DNA from: Liolophura sinensis
Taxonomy: Eukaryota; Mollusca; Polyplacophora; Chitonida; Chitonidae
Length of the DNA: 64,000 bases
Assembly: GCF_032854445.1 (NCBI RefSeq)
Contig: NC_088301.1
Span: forward strand, 17,322,018-17,386,017
Reading direction: 5' to 3'
Below the pieces are notes generated by a model. It was not told the DNA's origin. It ran no database searches and saw only the letters and a program-made list of their open reading frames with translations. Within the stretch, counting starts at the first letter, position 1, and every line of letters starts with the position of its first letter. The position numbers and the translations under genes are program-made. This document shows positions 10,697-20,714 of this stretch, piece by piece.

Positions 10697-10846
10697 ATTG
10701 TAACCCTGGGACATATGGATCAGATTGTAAGAGAAAATGTGGTCATTGCTCAGAGGGGGAGTCTGTATGTGACGTTACGATCGGTCATTGCCCTGACCGA
10801 AAGCCCAGATGCTCACCTGGATACTCCGGTGTGGCATGTGACACAG
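10697..10846 (+). CDS. EGF-like domain exon 4 of receptor gene 1 (duplicate of exon 2)
   Basis: A 150-bp phase-1 exon equal to 6509-6658, preceded by TTCAG and followed by GTCGGT. It encodes the C-NPGTYGSDC repeat. Its offset from exon 2 is 4188, not 4186, because of the 2-bp change in the SINE between them. Confidence 0.8.
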
Positions 10847-11889
10847 GTCGGTATCATCATTGTCACATGTTCATCCCTTGCACTACTATACATTAAGCGG
10901 ATGGTAGATGAAACGATAACAAATTAGAACGTAAAAACCGACAATGTGATAGCCACAACGTGGTGAGAACATTTTAGAACAAACAAGGTGTGTTGTCGTC
11001 GAGATGAGAATAATAATATTTAAAATTAAACGAGAAATTAGACAGAAAAGACCAACAATTTTACAGCCATTTGGTAATTCTATCAGTCAGAATAATACAA
11101 TGAAACACTTTTAAATATTCTATATTTTTAATATTCTAGAAATACGCATTATGGTACAGGCTATTGCTCTTCAAATACAAAATGGCAGGATCGCTGGTAT
11201 CACCTGCATGCAGCCAACTCAATGGACTAGGAAAGGATTAGGGTGTAGAACTGCATGTGAAAGAATATCAGCAGAATCCACATAGTCCAAAAAAATATGT
11301 GTGATGTCGCATCCGGCATTTGGTTCACCTTGATTTCGTCTTGATACTACACCCACCTTGACATACATTTTCAGGCTGCATGTATATTCTCTCTTCAGCA
11401 ATTTTTTCTCTCTCTCCTTGCTGTTCTTATATATTTCAATTTTGTGAATTTATCTCATGGCGAACAGAAATTGGCAAAATGCCAGGCATACATGCGTTGA
11501 AATAGATGTGTATCAGGCGTCAACCGAAGTGGTTGTTCCGTGCAAATAATTACAATGTAAAAAACATATAGAGTAAAACCAGAGCGGCGACTAAATGGTG
11601 GTACCTGGCAAATGGTTACACTTAACGTTTTAGTGATGCATGAAAGACGCAGTCAGTATAAAATTGTTGACAATAATACAGCTTCCCTTAGCTTTCGGTA
11701 AAATTTGGTTTCCAACAAATGCATGTGTTATTTTGTATTTTAAAAAGGCAAAACTACATAGCCTTAAACAAATTATTTGGAAGCTTTCTACAAATTCCAC
11801 CACAAGTGCATGGAATAAAAAATAGGAAAAAATCAAATAATATTATTAAAAAAATAATAATGTCGCCTATGAAATGACGTGCTTTGCAG

Positions 11890-12042
11890 AATGTAGAAAC
11901 AACACGTGGGGGAAAGATTGCCAAGAGAAATGTGGGAACTGTTACGATAAAACTGAGTGTAACGCTGTCACTGGTGAATGCCCTGTAGCGACGGGGAATC
12001 CCCGGTGTGACCTTGGATATACCGGAACTGATTGTGTAAAAG
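11890..12042 (+). CDS. EGF-like domain exon 5 of receptor gene 1
   Basis: A 153-bp phase-1 exon between TTTGCAG and GTGAGT, both strong splice sites. It encodes C-RNNTWGKD-C-QEK-C-GN-C-YDKTE-C-NAVTGE-C-PVATGNPR-C-DLGYTGTD-C, again with eight cysteines but more diverged from the rest. It lies just outside the tandem segment and joins in phase both to the preceding EGF exon and to the transmembrane exon at 20037. It is the last clear EGF exon of gene 1, about 8 kb from the membrane exon across a transposon-filled intron. Confidence 0.85.
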
Positions 12043-12148
12043 GTGAGTATGCTGTTATTTAGCGTTCTGCACTTTTCCGCCTTTTCTTGAACTAAGTTGT
12101 TGAAATTATGTTTCAAAAAGAAAGACACTAATTTTAACCCTTTCTTAG

Positions 12149-12404
12149 TTCAGCCTAACTGCCCTGCAATATGGAAAGCTTATATCTGACTGGCATTGGT
12201 GACCTTTCCTACAATTTTCTTTTGAAGCTGTCCAGGAGAGAATCATTAAAGTCACTCTGTGTTCCTTCAAAAACAACGGTGCAAGATTTGTGGATTACAT
12301 GTTACTATTCCTGTAACACTTATAGCTTTGCAATTTACGTTTACCGTAAAAGAAATAGGCACAACATGTATGTGCATCTTAAACGAAAACTATGTACATT
12401 TTAA
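12149..12404 (+). pseudogene. Possible decayed extracellular-domain exon (Ig-like?)
   Basis: After a pyrimidine-rich stretch ending in TTAG, a phase-1 reading gives VQPNCPAIWKAY and then a stop. A further frame gives VTIPVTLIALQFTFTVKE followed by TTCMC.LNENYVHF, which looks like a beta-strand-rich domain. A diverged copy lies at 37345-37495. Stops and frame changes break it in both places. I cannot name the domain; an Ig-like fold is only a guess from the hydrophobic strand pattern and cysteines. Confidence 0.3.
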
Positions 12405-13043
12405 GGGCTCACAGGCCTCAATAATGGTTGCAATGTTACCGCATTGTATAGTATTAGTTACATGGTTACTCAGTGATAGGATACTCAAATATATGGTGTT
12501 AATAATGCTCATACTGGGCGAGGCGTCAGTCGTAACGAACTTACCCGACAAAGTCGCATCAATTCAGTGCAAAAAACAGATGTATAGTCCAATCGCTTCA
12601 CCGATATGACCATAACATGACTCAAGACAGGGAGGTAACCTACATACAAGACACATTTGACGTCGTCTGCAGGAATTGAGAATGTATCTGTACCCCTGGC
12701 GACTTTTTGCTCAATAAAAAGCGGAGTATTTTGTCTGATTCCCAGATATTGCAACAGACAGGTTAATCCAAAAGTTGAAGCTTGACTTCGATTCCATTTA
12801 GTCATACAACACTGAGGGATAACATGAGGTTGCTGTTGTTTACTGTCGAAAGAGCAACCTAAGCCCCATGACCCCCAACTATTAACAATTATTGCCTAAA
12901 TGCCTGGGCATGTTATCCCTCAGAGGTATATGACTACATAGAATCCAAGTTAAACTTCAGCTTATTAATAAGGCTCGCTTAACTTTTTGTAGTCTGTTAC
13001 GCCATACCTTTAAGAGGTCCCATGAGCTTTTGAGATTAAAACC
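12405..13043. repeat. Paralogous noncoding block (matches about 37495-38090)
   Basis: The stretch aligns by eye with 37495-38090; TTAGTTACATGGTTACTCAGTGATAGG is a shared landmark. No intact frame is shared. It belongs to the older duplication that links gene 1 and gene 2. Confidence 0.65.
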
Positions 13044-13794
13044 TGTTACGACCCAAACTGTCTGTATTATAAAGAGATGGCTTGTTCGAAATACACGACA
13101 GTTTAGCCGCACAAAAAAGTAACAAAAAACAGCAGATTTTATTTTACAACAATTTATTAGCTTAACAAGAACAGATAATAAGACTTATACAAATACTAAA
13201 GTGCTTAAGTTTATCAAGAAAGGATAGTAGTATCTATACAAATACTAAGGTACTTACGGTGTCAAGTCCAAACGGACGCATATATTCCACAATATATATA
13301 CCACACAGGCATAAATGCTCATAGGCAAATTCACAAGAGGGAAAATCCACAGTACAACTGAGTGTATGACGAAATATACACAAAATTCCACAGACAGGGT
13401 CCGTGTACTAATAAGCACTGTGTATACAAGATCACAAATTAAACATACAAGTTTAGACTGAAGAATTGCTCGTTGGAGATAGGATATAACAAAGCCAGAG
13501 GCTATAGAGACACCAAAATTCAGCACAAAAGGCCTACTAAAGTAATACACAGCAAAAGCATCCAAACTCTCAATAATTCTCCGTTCTCCGCTATCTGTTC
13601 TCTCCCGTCTTATATAGCCTGGTGGGATTGTCCAGAATAAGAAAATTCCTGAACACTTGATGTAAACAAACAGGCACCGAACTGAGAGCATTCTGGAATA
13701 TTCTAAGGTAGAGGCAGACAGCACTCCCCGAACTCAGCACATGTAAACAGTGGCAAGCCACATTTAGAAACTGACGGCAGTCGCGCACATAACA
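13044..13794 (-). mobile_element. Solo LTR, family B (inserted in the gene 1 block)
   Basis: On the minus strand the 751-bp block begins TGTTATGTGCGCGACTGCC and ends GGGTCGTAACA, the TG...CA form of an LTR. The same sequence, in opposite orientation, is at 34398-35156. A TATATAAG-like promoter and AATAAA-type signals are inside. Flanks AACC and AACA could be a mutated target duplication. The paralogous position near 38090-38105 lacks this insertion, so it arrived after the block duplication. Confidence 0.8.
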
Positions 13795-13962
13795 AACAAA
13801 AGAAAAAACACCAAAACTGAATCAGAATGTCACCTTCACTTGTATTTATTTTGACAAAGTATTAAATTAACCTATGTTTGTTCTCTTCCGAGCAGGTTTA
13901 CAATTACGTTAACACAGCATTTGCATATTATGTGGTGTCTTGCATAATTGGTTTTCCCTTGC

Positions 13963-15240
13963 CTACCGTTTTACAACAACGTTAACACAGCATTTGCATA
14001 TCCTGTGGTGTCTTTCTTGATGGTTTGTTATTTTACCTTGCAAAAGTACATTCTGACCACCAACCGGCGGTTTCGTAATTCTGTCAATAGGTAATGAACA
14101 CGGGTTGGCCTTTGAAACAGAGGCTGCCATCACACTATAAAGCTTATATTTAGTAACATCTATTCCAGACCCAAGCAAGCAAATTTTCAACCACCTACAA
14201 ATTGTGTCTTTACTGACTTTAAAAATGAGATTTAACATAACCGATAAATTGTTTGGTTTCACTCTTTCTAAGACTATTTGTGCGCTTAATATATTTTACT
14301 AGCGCCGTGCATACACAAAGTCTCCTATCTGTTGGATTGGCCTTGACGCTCATATTTGGAGGATAATGTCCAGGTCTGCTCTTTTTTCAAGTCCGAAGCA
14401 GTGAAACTAAACGTAAACGTACTAACATTTGTGTGCATATTTTTAATGTCTAACAAATGAATTATTTGACCTCTAACCGCAGTCATAAGCGCAATCAATA
14501 TTGCCGTCTTAATGGTCAGATCTTTGAGCTAAATAAATATCACTGACAATAAACTTTTAATGAAGCACAACACGTTAGTGACACCCCATATTTCTGAATA
14601 TATTCGGTTAGGAGGCGAAAAATTGAAAATGGTCATCATAGATCTTACTGAAGGGCTCCAGCTGTGCGAAAATGCAGATCTACAGAAATATCTCCTGGCA
14701 CTGAATCTGTTTGTTGCCTATTGCAAAAATCCGGGCATCTGGACACATAGGTGTTGTATTGTTTATTAGTTCCTGGTTTCCAGGAAAATGTAGAATGAAA
14801 TCGACAGCGTGTGTTGAAATGTTCTGGTTTTTAACAGATCTCCTGACAAGCTGGATGCTAAGAATTTCAGTTTCCCCTGAAGGGGGTGCAGGGCTGAGCT
14901 ATGGGAAAAAGTCACTAGATCCGTCCTTTGTGGAAAAAAACAATGGTACCGCTGTAAGCATGTGCAGCAGGAGAGAAAACCAGGCTTTTATAAGCCAGGC
15001 AGGGTCCATGAAGATGCTGGTCTCCCCATCTTCCTTAATCTGTTATAGGCACGCTGGGATGAGGCTGAAAGGTGAAAATGGGTATAAATAAATGTTACAC
15101 CAAGAGGCTGTAAAGGCATTTACATGAACAGCATGCAAATCTCTTTGCCAAAAGACATACTTGTCCAACTTTAGCATTTAGACGAGATACAAACAATTCG
15201 ATCTCTGGCTTCCCAAACCTCATCACAATTTTCTAATAGC
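13963..15240 (-). pseudogene. DIRS-like tyrosine-recombinase retroelement remnant (copy B)
   Basis: On the minus strand: an RNase H end with FGKPEIELFVSRLNAK (about 15240-15150), a recombinase N-terminal region related to 2290-1781 (about 15090-14500), and a recombinase C-terminal region (14262-13963) with ISRWLK-like TICRWLK, SGIDVTKY and SVMAASVSKA. In DIRS recombinases the last motif normally carries the catalytic Arg of SxRAA; here it is Met, so the domain is inactive as well as frame-broken. Together with copy A it shows the RT, RNase H, recombinase order of DIRS elements. Confidence 0.7.
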
Positions 15241-15463
15241 CAACTCAATGGACTAAAGAATCGGTGTGTAGAACTGAGTGTCGAAGGATGTCCGGCATTT
15301 GCTTCACCTTGATTTCTTGTTGACATTACACCCACCTTGACTTAAATTTCTCGTGCTACATGTATATCCTCTCTTCAGCAATTTTTTTCTCTCTCCTTGC
15401 TGTTCTTATATATTTCAATTTTGTGAATTTACCTCACGGCGAAGAGAAATTGGCAAAATATCA

Positions 15464-16260
15464 GGGCCCGTATTCATAAAGACAATTAAGCATTTTTTGA
15501 TGCTAAAAAGTTCTTTTAAACCCACTAAAAATTCTTAAATTGATTAACGTACTTAAGCGCCATCCATAAAAGACGTAAGTGTTAGGAATTCTTAAGTTAT
15601 AAGTGCGCCCATAGCCACCTTTATCTTTCTCTTAAATTCTTAAGAACTTTTTAACCAACAACATGGGGAACGTTCAACGAAAACGACGTCACTTTAAGGA
15701 AAGAAGAGATTATTTGGGTTTCGTTTGGATGCTGCACAGAATCACTAGTTAGGGATAACGGTGTAAGTGGATCGAACAGAAACTGTGCACTTAATCCAAT
15801 GCAGTAAGTGTTAATTACTCTTCGTTTTTCGGCAACTAGGAAAATACAGCTGTGCAATGGTGATGACATGAGAGTCTCACAGCCGACTTTATCTAGGGCT
15901 ATCACAGCTACCGTAAGAAGCCTGTTTTCACTCTTGTCAGTGGGGGACTCGTACAAACCACTGCTCCTAACACATATGAAAACGAATTTGTTAATCTGCA
16001 CCATTACCACTGTATTAACGTTCAATTTGTTGTCGATACGAAGTACAACATTCTGGACATTGTCGTAAAATGGTAAGGGTCTACACATGACATTCGAATT
16101 CTGACTGAAAATGGACTGAGACAGGTTTCTGAAAACTACCACACACCCATTCACACTCATCTGATCGGAGATAGCGGGTATCCATCTAAACGCTGGCTTC
16201 TTACCCCTTTCCTCAGGCCACAACCCGGCCCTCAAATTATTACAAGAGGTGTATCATTGT
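15464..16260 (+). pseudogene. PIF/Harbinger transposase remnant (copy B)
   Basis: It begins with GGGCCCGTATTCATAAAG like copy A. Readable pieces include LITLRF..TRK (about 15808), a QLCNGDDMRVSQPTLSRAI segment, HHYHCINVQ-like and DTKYNILDIV (about 16000-16060), TESGLRQV-like sequence, and IGDSGYPSKRWLLTPFL (about 16160-16215). The IDGTH stretch seen in copy A is deleted. It is frame-broken throughout. It lies at the same place relative to the DIRS remnant and the intron paralogy as copy A, so the two are products of block duplication and not independent insertions. Confidence 0.8.
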
Positions 16261-16770
16261 AGTATCTCCAGATTGCTGCCAGATCTTCTCCACTATATCG
16301 TAACGTGTAGTAACAAAAAAGTAAGAGTAAAACATAAGTGAAAAAGAAGTGGCGTAACAAATATGTCAGCAGTTGTCAATCACAGCTATAGTCACTTTTG
16401 CTTCTTGAGGTGCACAGGTTCTTGCACTGAGACACCGACATACATTAAGTGATCCTTTGTTTTATAAGAAATTCTTGTGTTGTTTTGTATCGGAAAGACG
16501 AAAACTATATAACCTTTTCCAACACCTATGGAAGCTTTCTACGATCTCCACCATGCAACATGACATATATAGTTTTAGGTTTCTGTATGACATGTGGAAA
16601 AAGATACAGGCATAAAGCCTTTTCTAAAAAGATAATCACTGTATGCGACCGTCCGTTTCTCTGTTACACGAAGTGAGATATACCTGATTTTGATCTGTTT
16701 TCTGCCTTGTCATAGTCTCCATCACACGTATATAGACGCTCAGATACACCCACGGCGTAAGAGGATCTCA
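16261..16770. other. Noncoding, partly paralogous to 11640-11820
   Basis: About 500 bp. The section near 16440-16560 resembles the end of the tandem unit (about 11640-11820). Nothing else is recognised. Confidence 0.5.
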
Positions 16771-16772
16771 TC

Positions 16773-17297
16773 TTGGGAGTTTATCACTCTCATACTGATA
16801 GCATTTCATCACTACTTGTATCGGTGTTTAATCAAACTGGTCACCGCTACATAGACGTCAAAGGCATCAAAGACTTTTTTCAGTTCCATCACATACATAA
16901 ATTTCTCTGTAATAACATCTATGTGAAATTTGTGAAAACCATATATCAACATTGTAAAGATATTCCGATTGGTACCAGGTGTGCCGCCCTTTTGGCTGAC
17001 CTATACCTCTTCTCGTATGAATACGACTATGCAACTATTAAGGAGTAACAGCTCACCAAGCCCAATATTGCCCATTTGCTAAACGGTATATTGATGATCC
17101 GCTATTTTTTTAAACAAAAGGTTGTGAAAGATATAGGTCCACCTTTGCTCAATTTAAAGGAAAACACAGACTGTCCAGATGGTACATCTTATCTGGACCT
17201 ATATTTGTACAAAGACAAAAACGAATATCTCTCTCGCAGACCATAAAAGAAGAGAGATGGTTTCATTATAAATTATACATTATAAATACTTGGTGTA
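16773..17297 (+). pseudogene. Penelope-like reverse transcriptase remnant, 5' piece
   Basis: A 91-codon frame (16773-17048) contains NNIYVKF...CKDIPIGTRCAALLADLYLFSYEYDY, the palm motif of Penelope-like reverse transcriptases (usual form GIPMGTNCAPLLADL). After frame breaks, TDCPDGTSYLDLYLYKDKN follows near 17165-17220. Both motifs recur at 40340-39477. The frame is then cut by a Tc1-type insertion at 17298 and resumes at 18835 with SNLPNGPAYGVYI. These elements reverse-transcribe RNA at chromosomal nicks; this copy is dead. Confidence 0.75.
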
Positions 17298-18832
17298 AAC
17301 TGACGGCCAAAATAAACGTTTCGACTCCGTGGGTTAAATTTAACCAGACATACGAAATTCATACGAAATTATTGTAGGAAAACATTGTAAGAAGCATGCG
17401 GCAAGCGTCATATACGCTCACACGAATTTGCTTTGAGAACACGAAACAAGTTTAAAAGTTTAAATCACATGACCCATGGATGGCCGAAACTACACACGCA
17501 ATAAGTGTATAAAAACGTTACACGCAGTGTGCTGGTCTTGCACGCTGACCAAAAACCACGATTGACTCGTGAACAACGCGAGATGGCCCTGGGTATAGTA
17601 TCCATAGGAGCCACCCATGCCCATATGGCAAGAACCTTCGGCCTCTCTCGTGTAACTATGTCAAACCTGATGCAACGTTACAGACAGACAGGGAAGAGAT
17701 CAGAAAGGCCAAGAACAGGCAGACCTAGGGTAACTACGCCTAGAGAAGACGGGTGCCTTACACCAGAGAAACCGCTTCCTGACAGTGACGTCATCGTCAA
17801 TCAATGCCTTCGGTGACCGGATCAGTCGGCAGACCGTGTACAGGAGACTCATGGCTCACGGAATTAGGGCCTATCAATCATTCAGAGGGCAGTTGTTGAC
17901 AGATGAACATCGTTGCCAGAGGTTGCGATGGGCTCCAATTGTACGCCTTTGGCAGGAGCGTGATTGGCAACGTGTTGTTTTACCGGATGATAGCCGCTTC
18001 TGCCTGTTCCGAACCGACGGCAGACAGCAAGTTTAGCGTCGAAGAGGCGAACAAACGGCTGCATCATGCGTCCAGGAGGTGGTACCGTTTGATGGCGGCA
18101 GCGTGATTGTGTGTGGGGTGGGATTTGTAATGAGGAACGGACACCACTGGTCATCATGTACTGGAACCTAACAGCTCAACTTTACGTGAATGAAATTCTA
18201 CGTCCTGTTGTCCTGCCATTCCTTTAACAGAAGCCACGTGGTGTCCTGTACCAGCATTACAACGCCAAACCCCATACACCTCAAGTTGTGCAGAACTTCC
18301 TGGACGCCAACGACGTCAACCGCATGCCGTCGCCTGCAGGTCCCCAAGAAATGTCCCCCATAGAACACCTTTGGTATACCATGGGTCGTCGAGTAAGACA
18401 ACGGCCACACTTTGCAGCCAACCGACAAGAACTGGTGTTTCTTCTGCAAGATGAATGACAACGAATCCCATGTCATCTCATAAGACGACTGACTTTTTTT
18501 ATGTGTCGGAGAGCTTTTGCATGCATTAAAGCAAGGGGTGGCTACCCGCGATATTGAATGGTTTTGATATTGACTGGTTTTAAAAGTAATCAAATTTTTG
18601 TGTACTCTGTCCATTGTTAACCGAGATGGAATGGCTATTTTTCTACCTCTGCTCTGTTTTTTCACTTGTAAAATGATTTGAGGGCTGCTTTGTCCGTTCT
18701 TACCCAAGACTTTCAATATCTAAGGTCATTGGTCTTTTCAATATATTAAACTTAAGTCATCCTGTTTTTTTTTTTTGCTTTTGCAAAAAAATTAATTTGA
18801 ACTCTTTGTAAAATTTCTTTTGGCTGTCAGTT
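17298..18832 (+). mobile_element. Tc1-type DNA transposon, 1535 bp, with TA target duplication
   Basis: The left end AACTGACGGCCAAAA and the reverse complement of the right end AACTGACAGCCAAAA form imperfect terminal inverted repeats. Each is flanked by TA (17296-17297 and 18833-18834), the target site used by the Tc1/mariner superfamily. The interior carries the transposase remnant described separately. It sits inside a Penelope-like frame whose two halves continue on either side. Confidence 0.85.
17540..18555 (+). pseudogene. Tc1-type transposase pseudogene
   Basis: N-terminal helix-turn-helix text (LTREQREMALGIVSIGATHA..ARTFGLSRVTMSNL, then a GRPRVTTPRED hook) runs from 17559 to about 17755. 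The second part starts near 17815 with RISRQTVYRRL and includes LPDDSRFCLFR with the first catalytic Asp (about 17985). Further pieces read GGICNEERTPLVI, ILRPVVLPFL, LYQHYNAKPH (about 18246-18275) and SPIEHLW with the catalytic Glu (18363-18365). The family has Asp in QHDNARPH, but here the codon at 18258-18260 is TAC (Tyr). Spacing from there to the Glu is 34 residues, fitting DD34E. Several stops and frameshifts plus the lost Asp make it inactive. Confidence 0.85.
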
Positions 18833-18834
18833 TA

Positions 18835-18960
18835 TTATTTGGACAGCAATTTACCGAATGGTCCTGCATATGGCGTGTACATATGTCGCCTAAAGCTATA
18901 CAATGAGTATAATTCTCTTGTAAGCAGATATGGACAGACCATCCAAAACCTCTGATTCCC
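18835..18960 (+). pseudogene. Penelope-like reverse transcriptase remnant, 3' piece
   Basis: Directly after the right TA of the Tc1 element the frame reads YLDSNLPNGPAYGVYICRL, then KLYNEYNSLVSRYGQ. This is the continuation of the Penelope-like protein seen at 16773-17297; the corresponding residues at 39600-39500 are YLNSKIPKGPAYVVYISRL. It proves that the Tc1 element landed in a pre-existing retroelement. Confidence 0.7.
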
Positions 18961-19540
18961 TGTTTCATGATTGTATGTAACTATAGGCTAGGGCTGTTAT
19001 ATTTATACTGTTGAATAAGATCGTTCAGTTGGATACATGAACAGTTGCAATCAAAGCATAACTGAGTTTCTGCACATATTTTACTATTAACAAGTTATAT
19101 TCTAGCACGGTACACGATTTGAATACTGATTTCACTCAGTGGCCTAGAACATAGATTTCGTGTGGAAATAGCCCTTGCGTTTTTTTAACCTGGGATGTCC
19201 ATCTTGGTTTACGGCTGGTACAGTATACGAATGTCTGTTTCGACACATAGATCCAAACCTTTCCGACAGCCTTTTTCAGTTGATACTTCTGCACACTTCT
19301 GTGTCACTAGTCTGTATCGAACATCGGGGCATTTAAAGGAACAATGAAGTTGATATATTGTTTACAAAAGCAAACCAGGCGTTTGCTTTGCCGACCTAAA
19401 ATGTTCACATGAATTGTGATCGATAGAAATGGTCTTCTACCTACAGCAATGCGGGTAACGTTGTCTAAAAGTCATATCGCTTTGAAAATATGCCCTACAT
19501 CTATCGGGTTAGACGATAACAATGCACGAACTATATCCTC
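18961..19540. other. Intron of gene 1, nothing recognised
   Basis: No coding frame, terminal repeats or tandem array that I can support. Confidence 0.45.
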
Positions 19541-19542
19541 AA

Positions 19543-19985
19543 CGCCAGAAGCTAAAGGCATACGACCCTATATTCTCTACGCCATAAACTAACAGATTAC
19601 GGCCTTATACCCTCTATTCCAGGGCTAGCAAAACACGACCCTATACCCTCTATTCCAGGAGCTAACAGCATATTATTCCTCTACGCCATAACCTAACAGC
19701 TTACAACCCCTCTACTTCATGGCTAACCTCACAAGACCCTATATCTTCTACACCAGAACCTAGTACGACCATATATACTTTTCACCAAATGTTAACAACT
19801 CGCGACCCTATATAATCTACTCCAGGAGCTAACAACACACGACCCTATATCCTCTACACCAGGAGCTAGCACGACCCTATTCATTCTTCACCAGAAGGTA
19901 ACAACTTGTGACACTTTATACTATACTCTAGGAGCTAACAACATACGACCCTATATCTTCCACGCCAGGAGCAAACAACACACCA
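19543..19985. repeat. Minisatellite, unit about 41 bp, about 11 degenerate copies
   Basis: Repeats of the form GAGCTAACAACATACGACC followed by CTATATCCTCTACTCCAG fill the end of the intron up to about 50 bp before the transmembrane exon. A related array occupies the same position in gene 2 (41935-42490). Confidence 0.85.
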
Positions 19986-20036
19986 CTCCCATTCTGACCA
20001 ATTATTCACTAATTTACTTTGATTTTAAAGTTTCAG

Positions 20037-20139
20037 ACCTAACGGATACCTCTAAAGATTACACGGGAGTGATTGCGGGAAGTGCTGTCGGAATATCTCT
20101 TGTTGTCTTGGTCACCGGACTCATTATTATTGTTATGGT
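20037..20139 (+). CDS. Transmembrane exon of receptor gene 1
   Basis: A 103-bp exon from TTTCAG to GTAAGT. It encodes a short stalk (DLTDTSKDYTG) and a hydrophobic helix from VIAGSAVGISLVVLV to LIIIVMV, a single membrane span. It enters in phase 1, matching the EGF exons, and leaves in phase 2, matching the tail exon. The first residues of the next exon are Arg-Arg-Ile, a positive stop-transfer cluster, so the topology is type I with the EGF part outside. Length and phases equal those of the gene 2 exon at 42560-42662. Confidence 0.85.
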
Positions 20140-20356
20140 GTAAGTCTGGACTAGCTTTAAACCCGTGTACAATCGCTTTATGAGTAATATCTGTACTCCT
20201 ACTACTGTCCGAGTTTTCAGAAAAGAAACAGAACGCACTAGGTCTCAAATTTTCTACATACAGCGTAGTTGGTAATAGTTGTTTTAAATTTGTGATACAA
20301 ATGTATTTAATGTAGTTTCCTTTTTTGCCATATCGTCGTCTCATTTCTTCTATTAG

Positions 20357-20558
20357 CCGGAGGATAACGACGCGTGTGCAGACAGGTGGTGCTAAAGGCT
20401 CTGGACCAAACAGTACTCCAGCAGAGGAGAGCTCCGTTCCCGCAGAAGTTATGAATCGAAGTGAGATGTCTGAGCCGGCAAGCTTGTATAATACACGTGA
20501 TGAAAATTCTGGTGAAGATCCCCCCTATGAAGCCATTCGTGAATACGTCAATCTGTGA
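20357..20558 (+). CDS. Cytoplasmic tail and stop exon of receptor gene 1
   Basis: A 202-bp exon after CTATTAG, ending with TGA. It encodes a 67-residue tail starting RRITTRVQTGGAKG, with a Ser/Thr/Pro/Glu-rich middle and the end SLYNTRDENSGEDPPYEAIR followed by EYVNL. Y-E-A-I resembles a Src-family SH2 site and Y-V-N-L fits the pYxN site bound by Grb2-type SH2 domains; these readings are inference. The tail end is conserved in gene 2 (YEEIHEYVNL) while the middle has diverged. AATAAA follows at 20709. With the five EGF exons and the membrane exon the window encodes a continuous 351-residue C-terminal product. Confidence 0.85.
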
Positions 20559-20708
20559 TAAAACATACAGATCTCGAAAACAATGTCCAGGCTGTTATAT
20601 TGTATTTCTGGATAAACCGAGATTATACTTGTGGTCTAAACCTCCCCGACATCTGCTCACTATGTGCTGTTATAATGTGATTGTATATTAAATGTGATGA
20701 AAACTCAG

Positions 20709-20714
20709 AATAAA
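20709..20714 (+). terminator. Polyadenylation signal of receptor gene 1
   Basis: AATAAA 151 bp after the stop codon. The paralogous gene has AATAAA at the comparable place (43234). Confidence 0.7.

Larger units (their letters stand above)
7557..11742. repeat. 4186-bp tandem duplication, unit 2
   Basis: This is a near-identical copy of 3371-7556. Unit 2 continues at 11742-11746 with AAAAAGGC where unit 1 ran into unit 2, so the breakpoint sits in the A run. Sequence 3' of 11746 is the original single-copy continuation, since it is related to about 16500. The copy is very young, or it reflects two haplotypes joined in the assembly. Confidence 0.95.
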
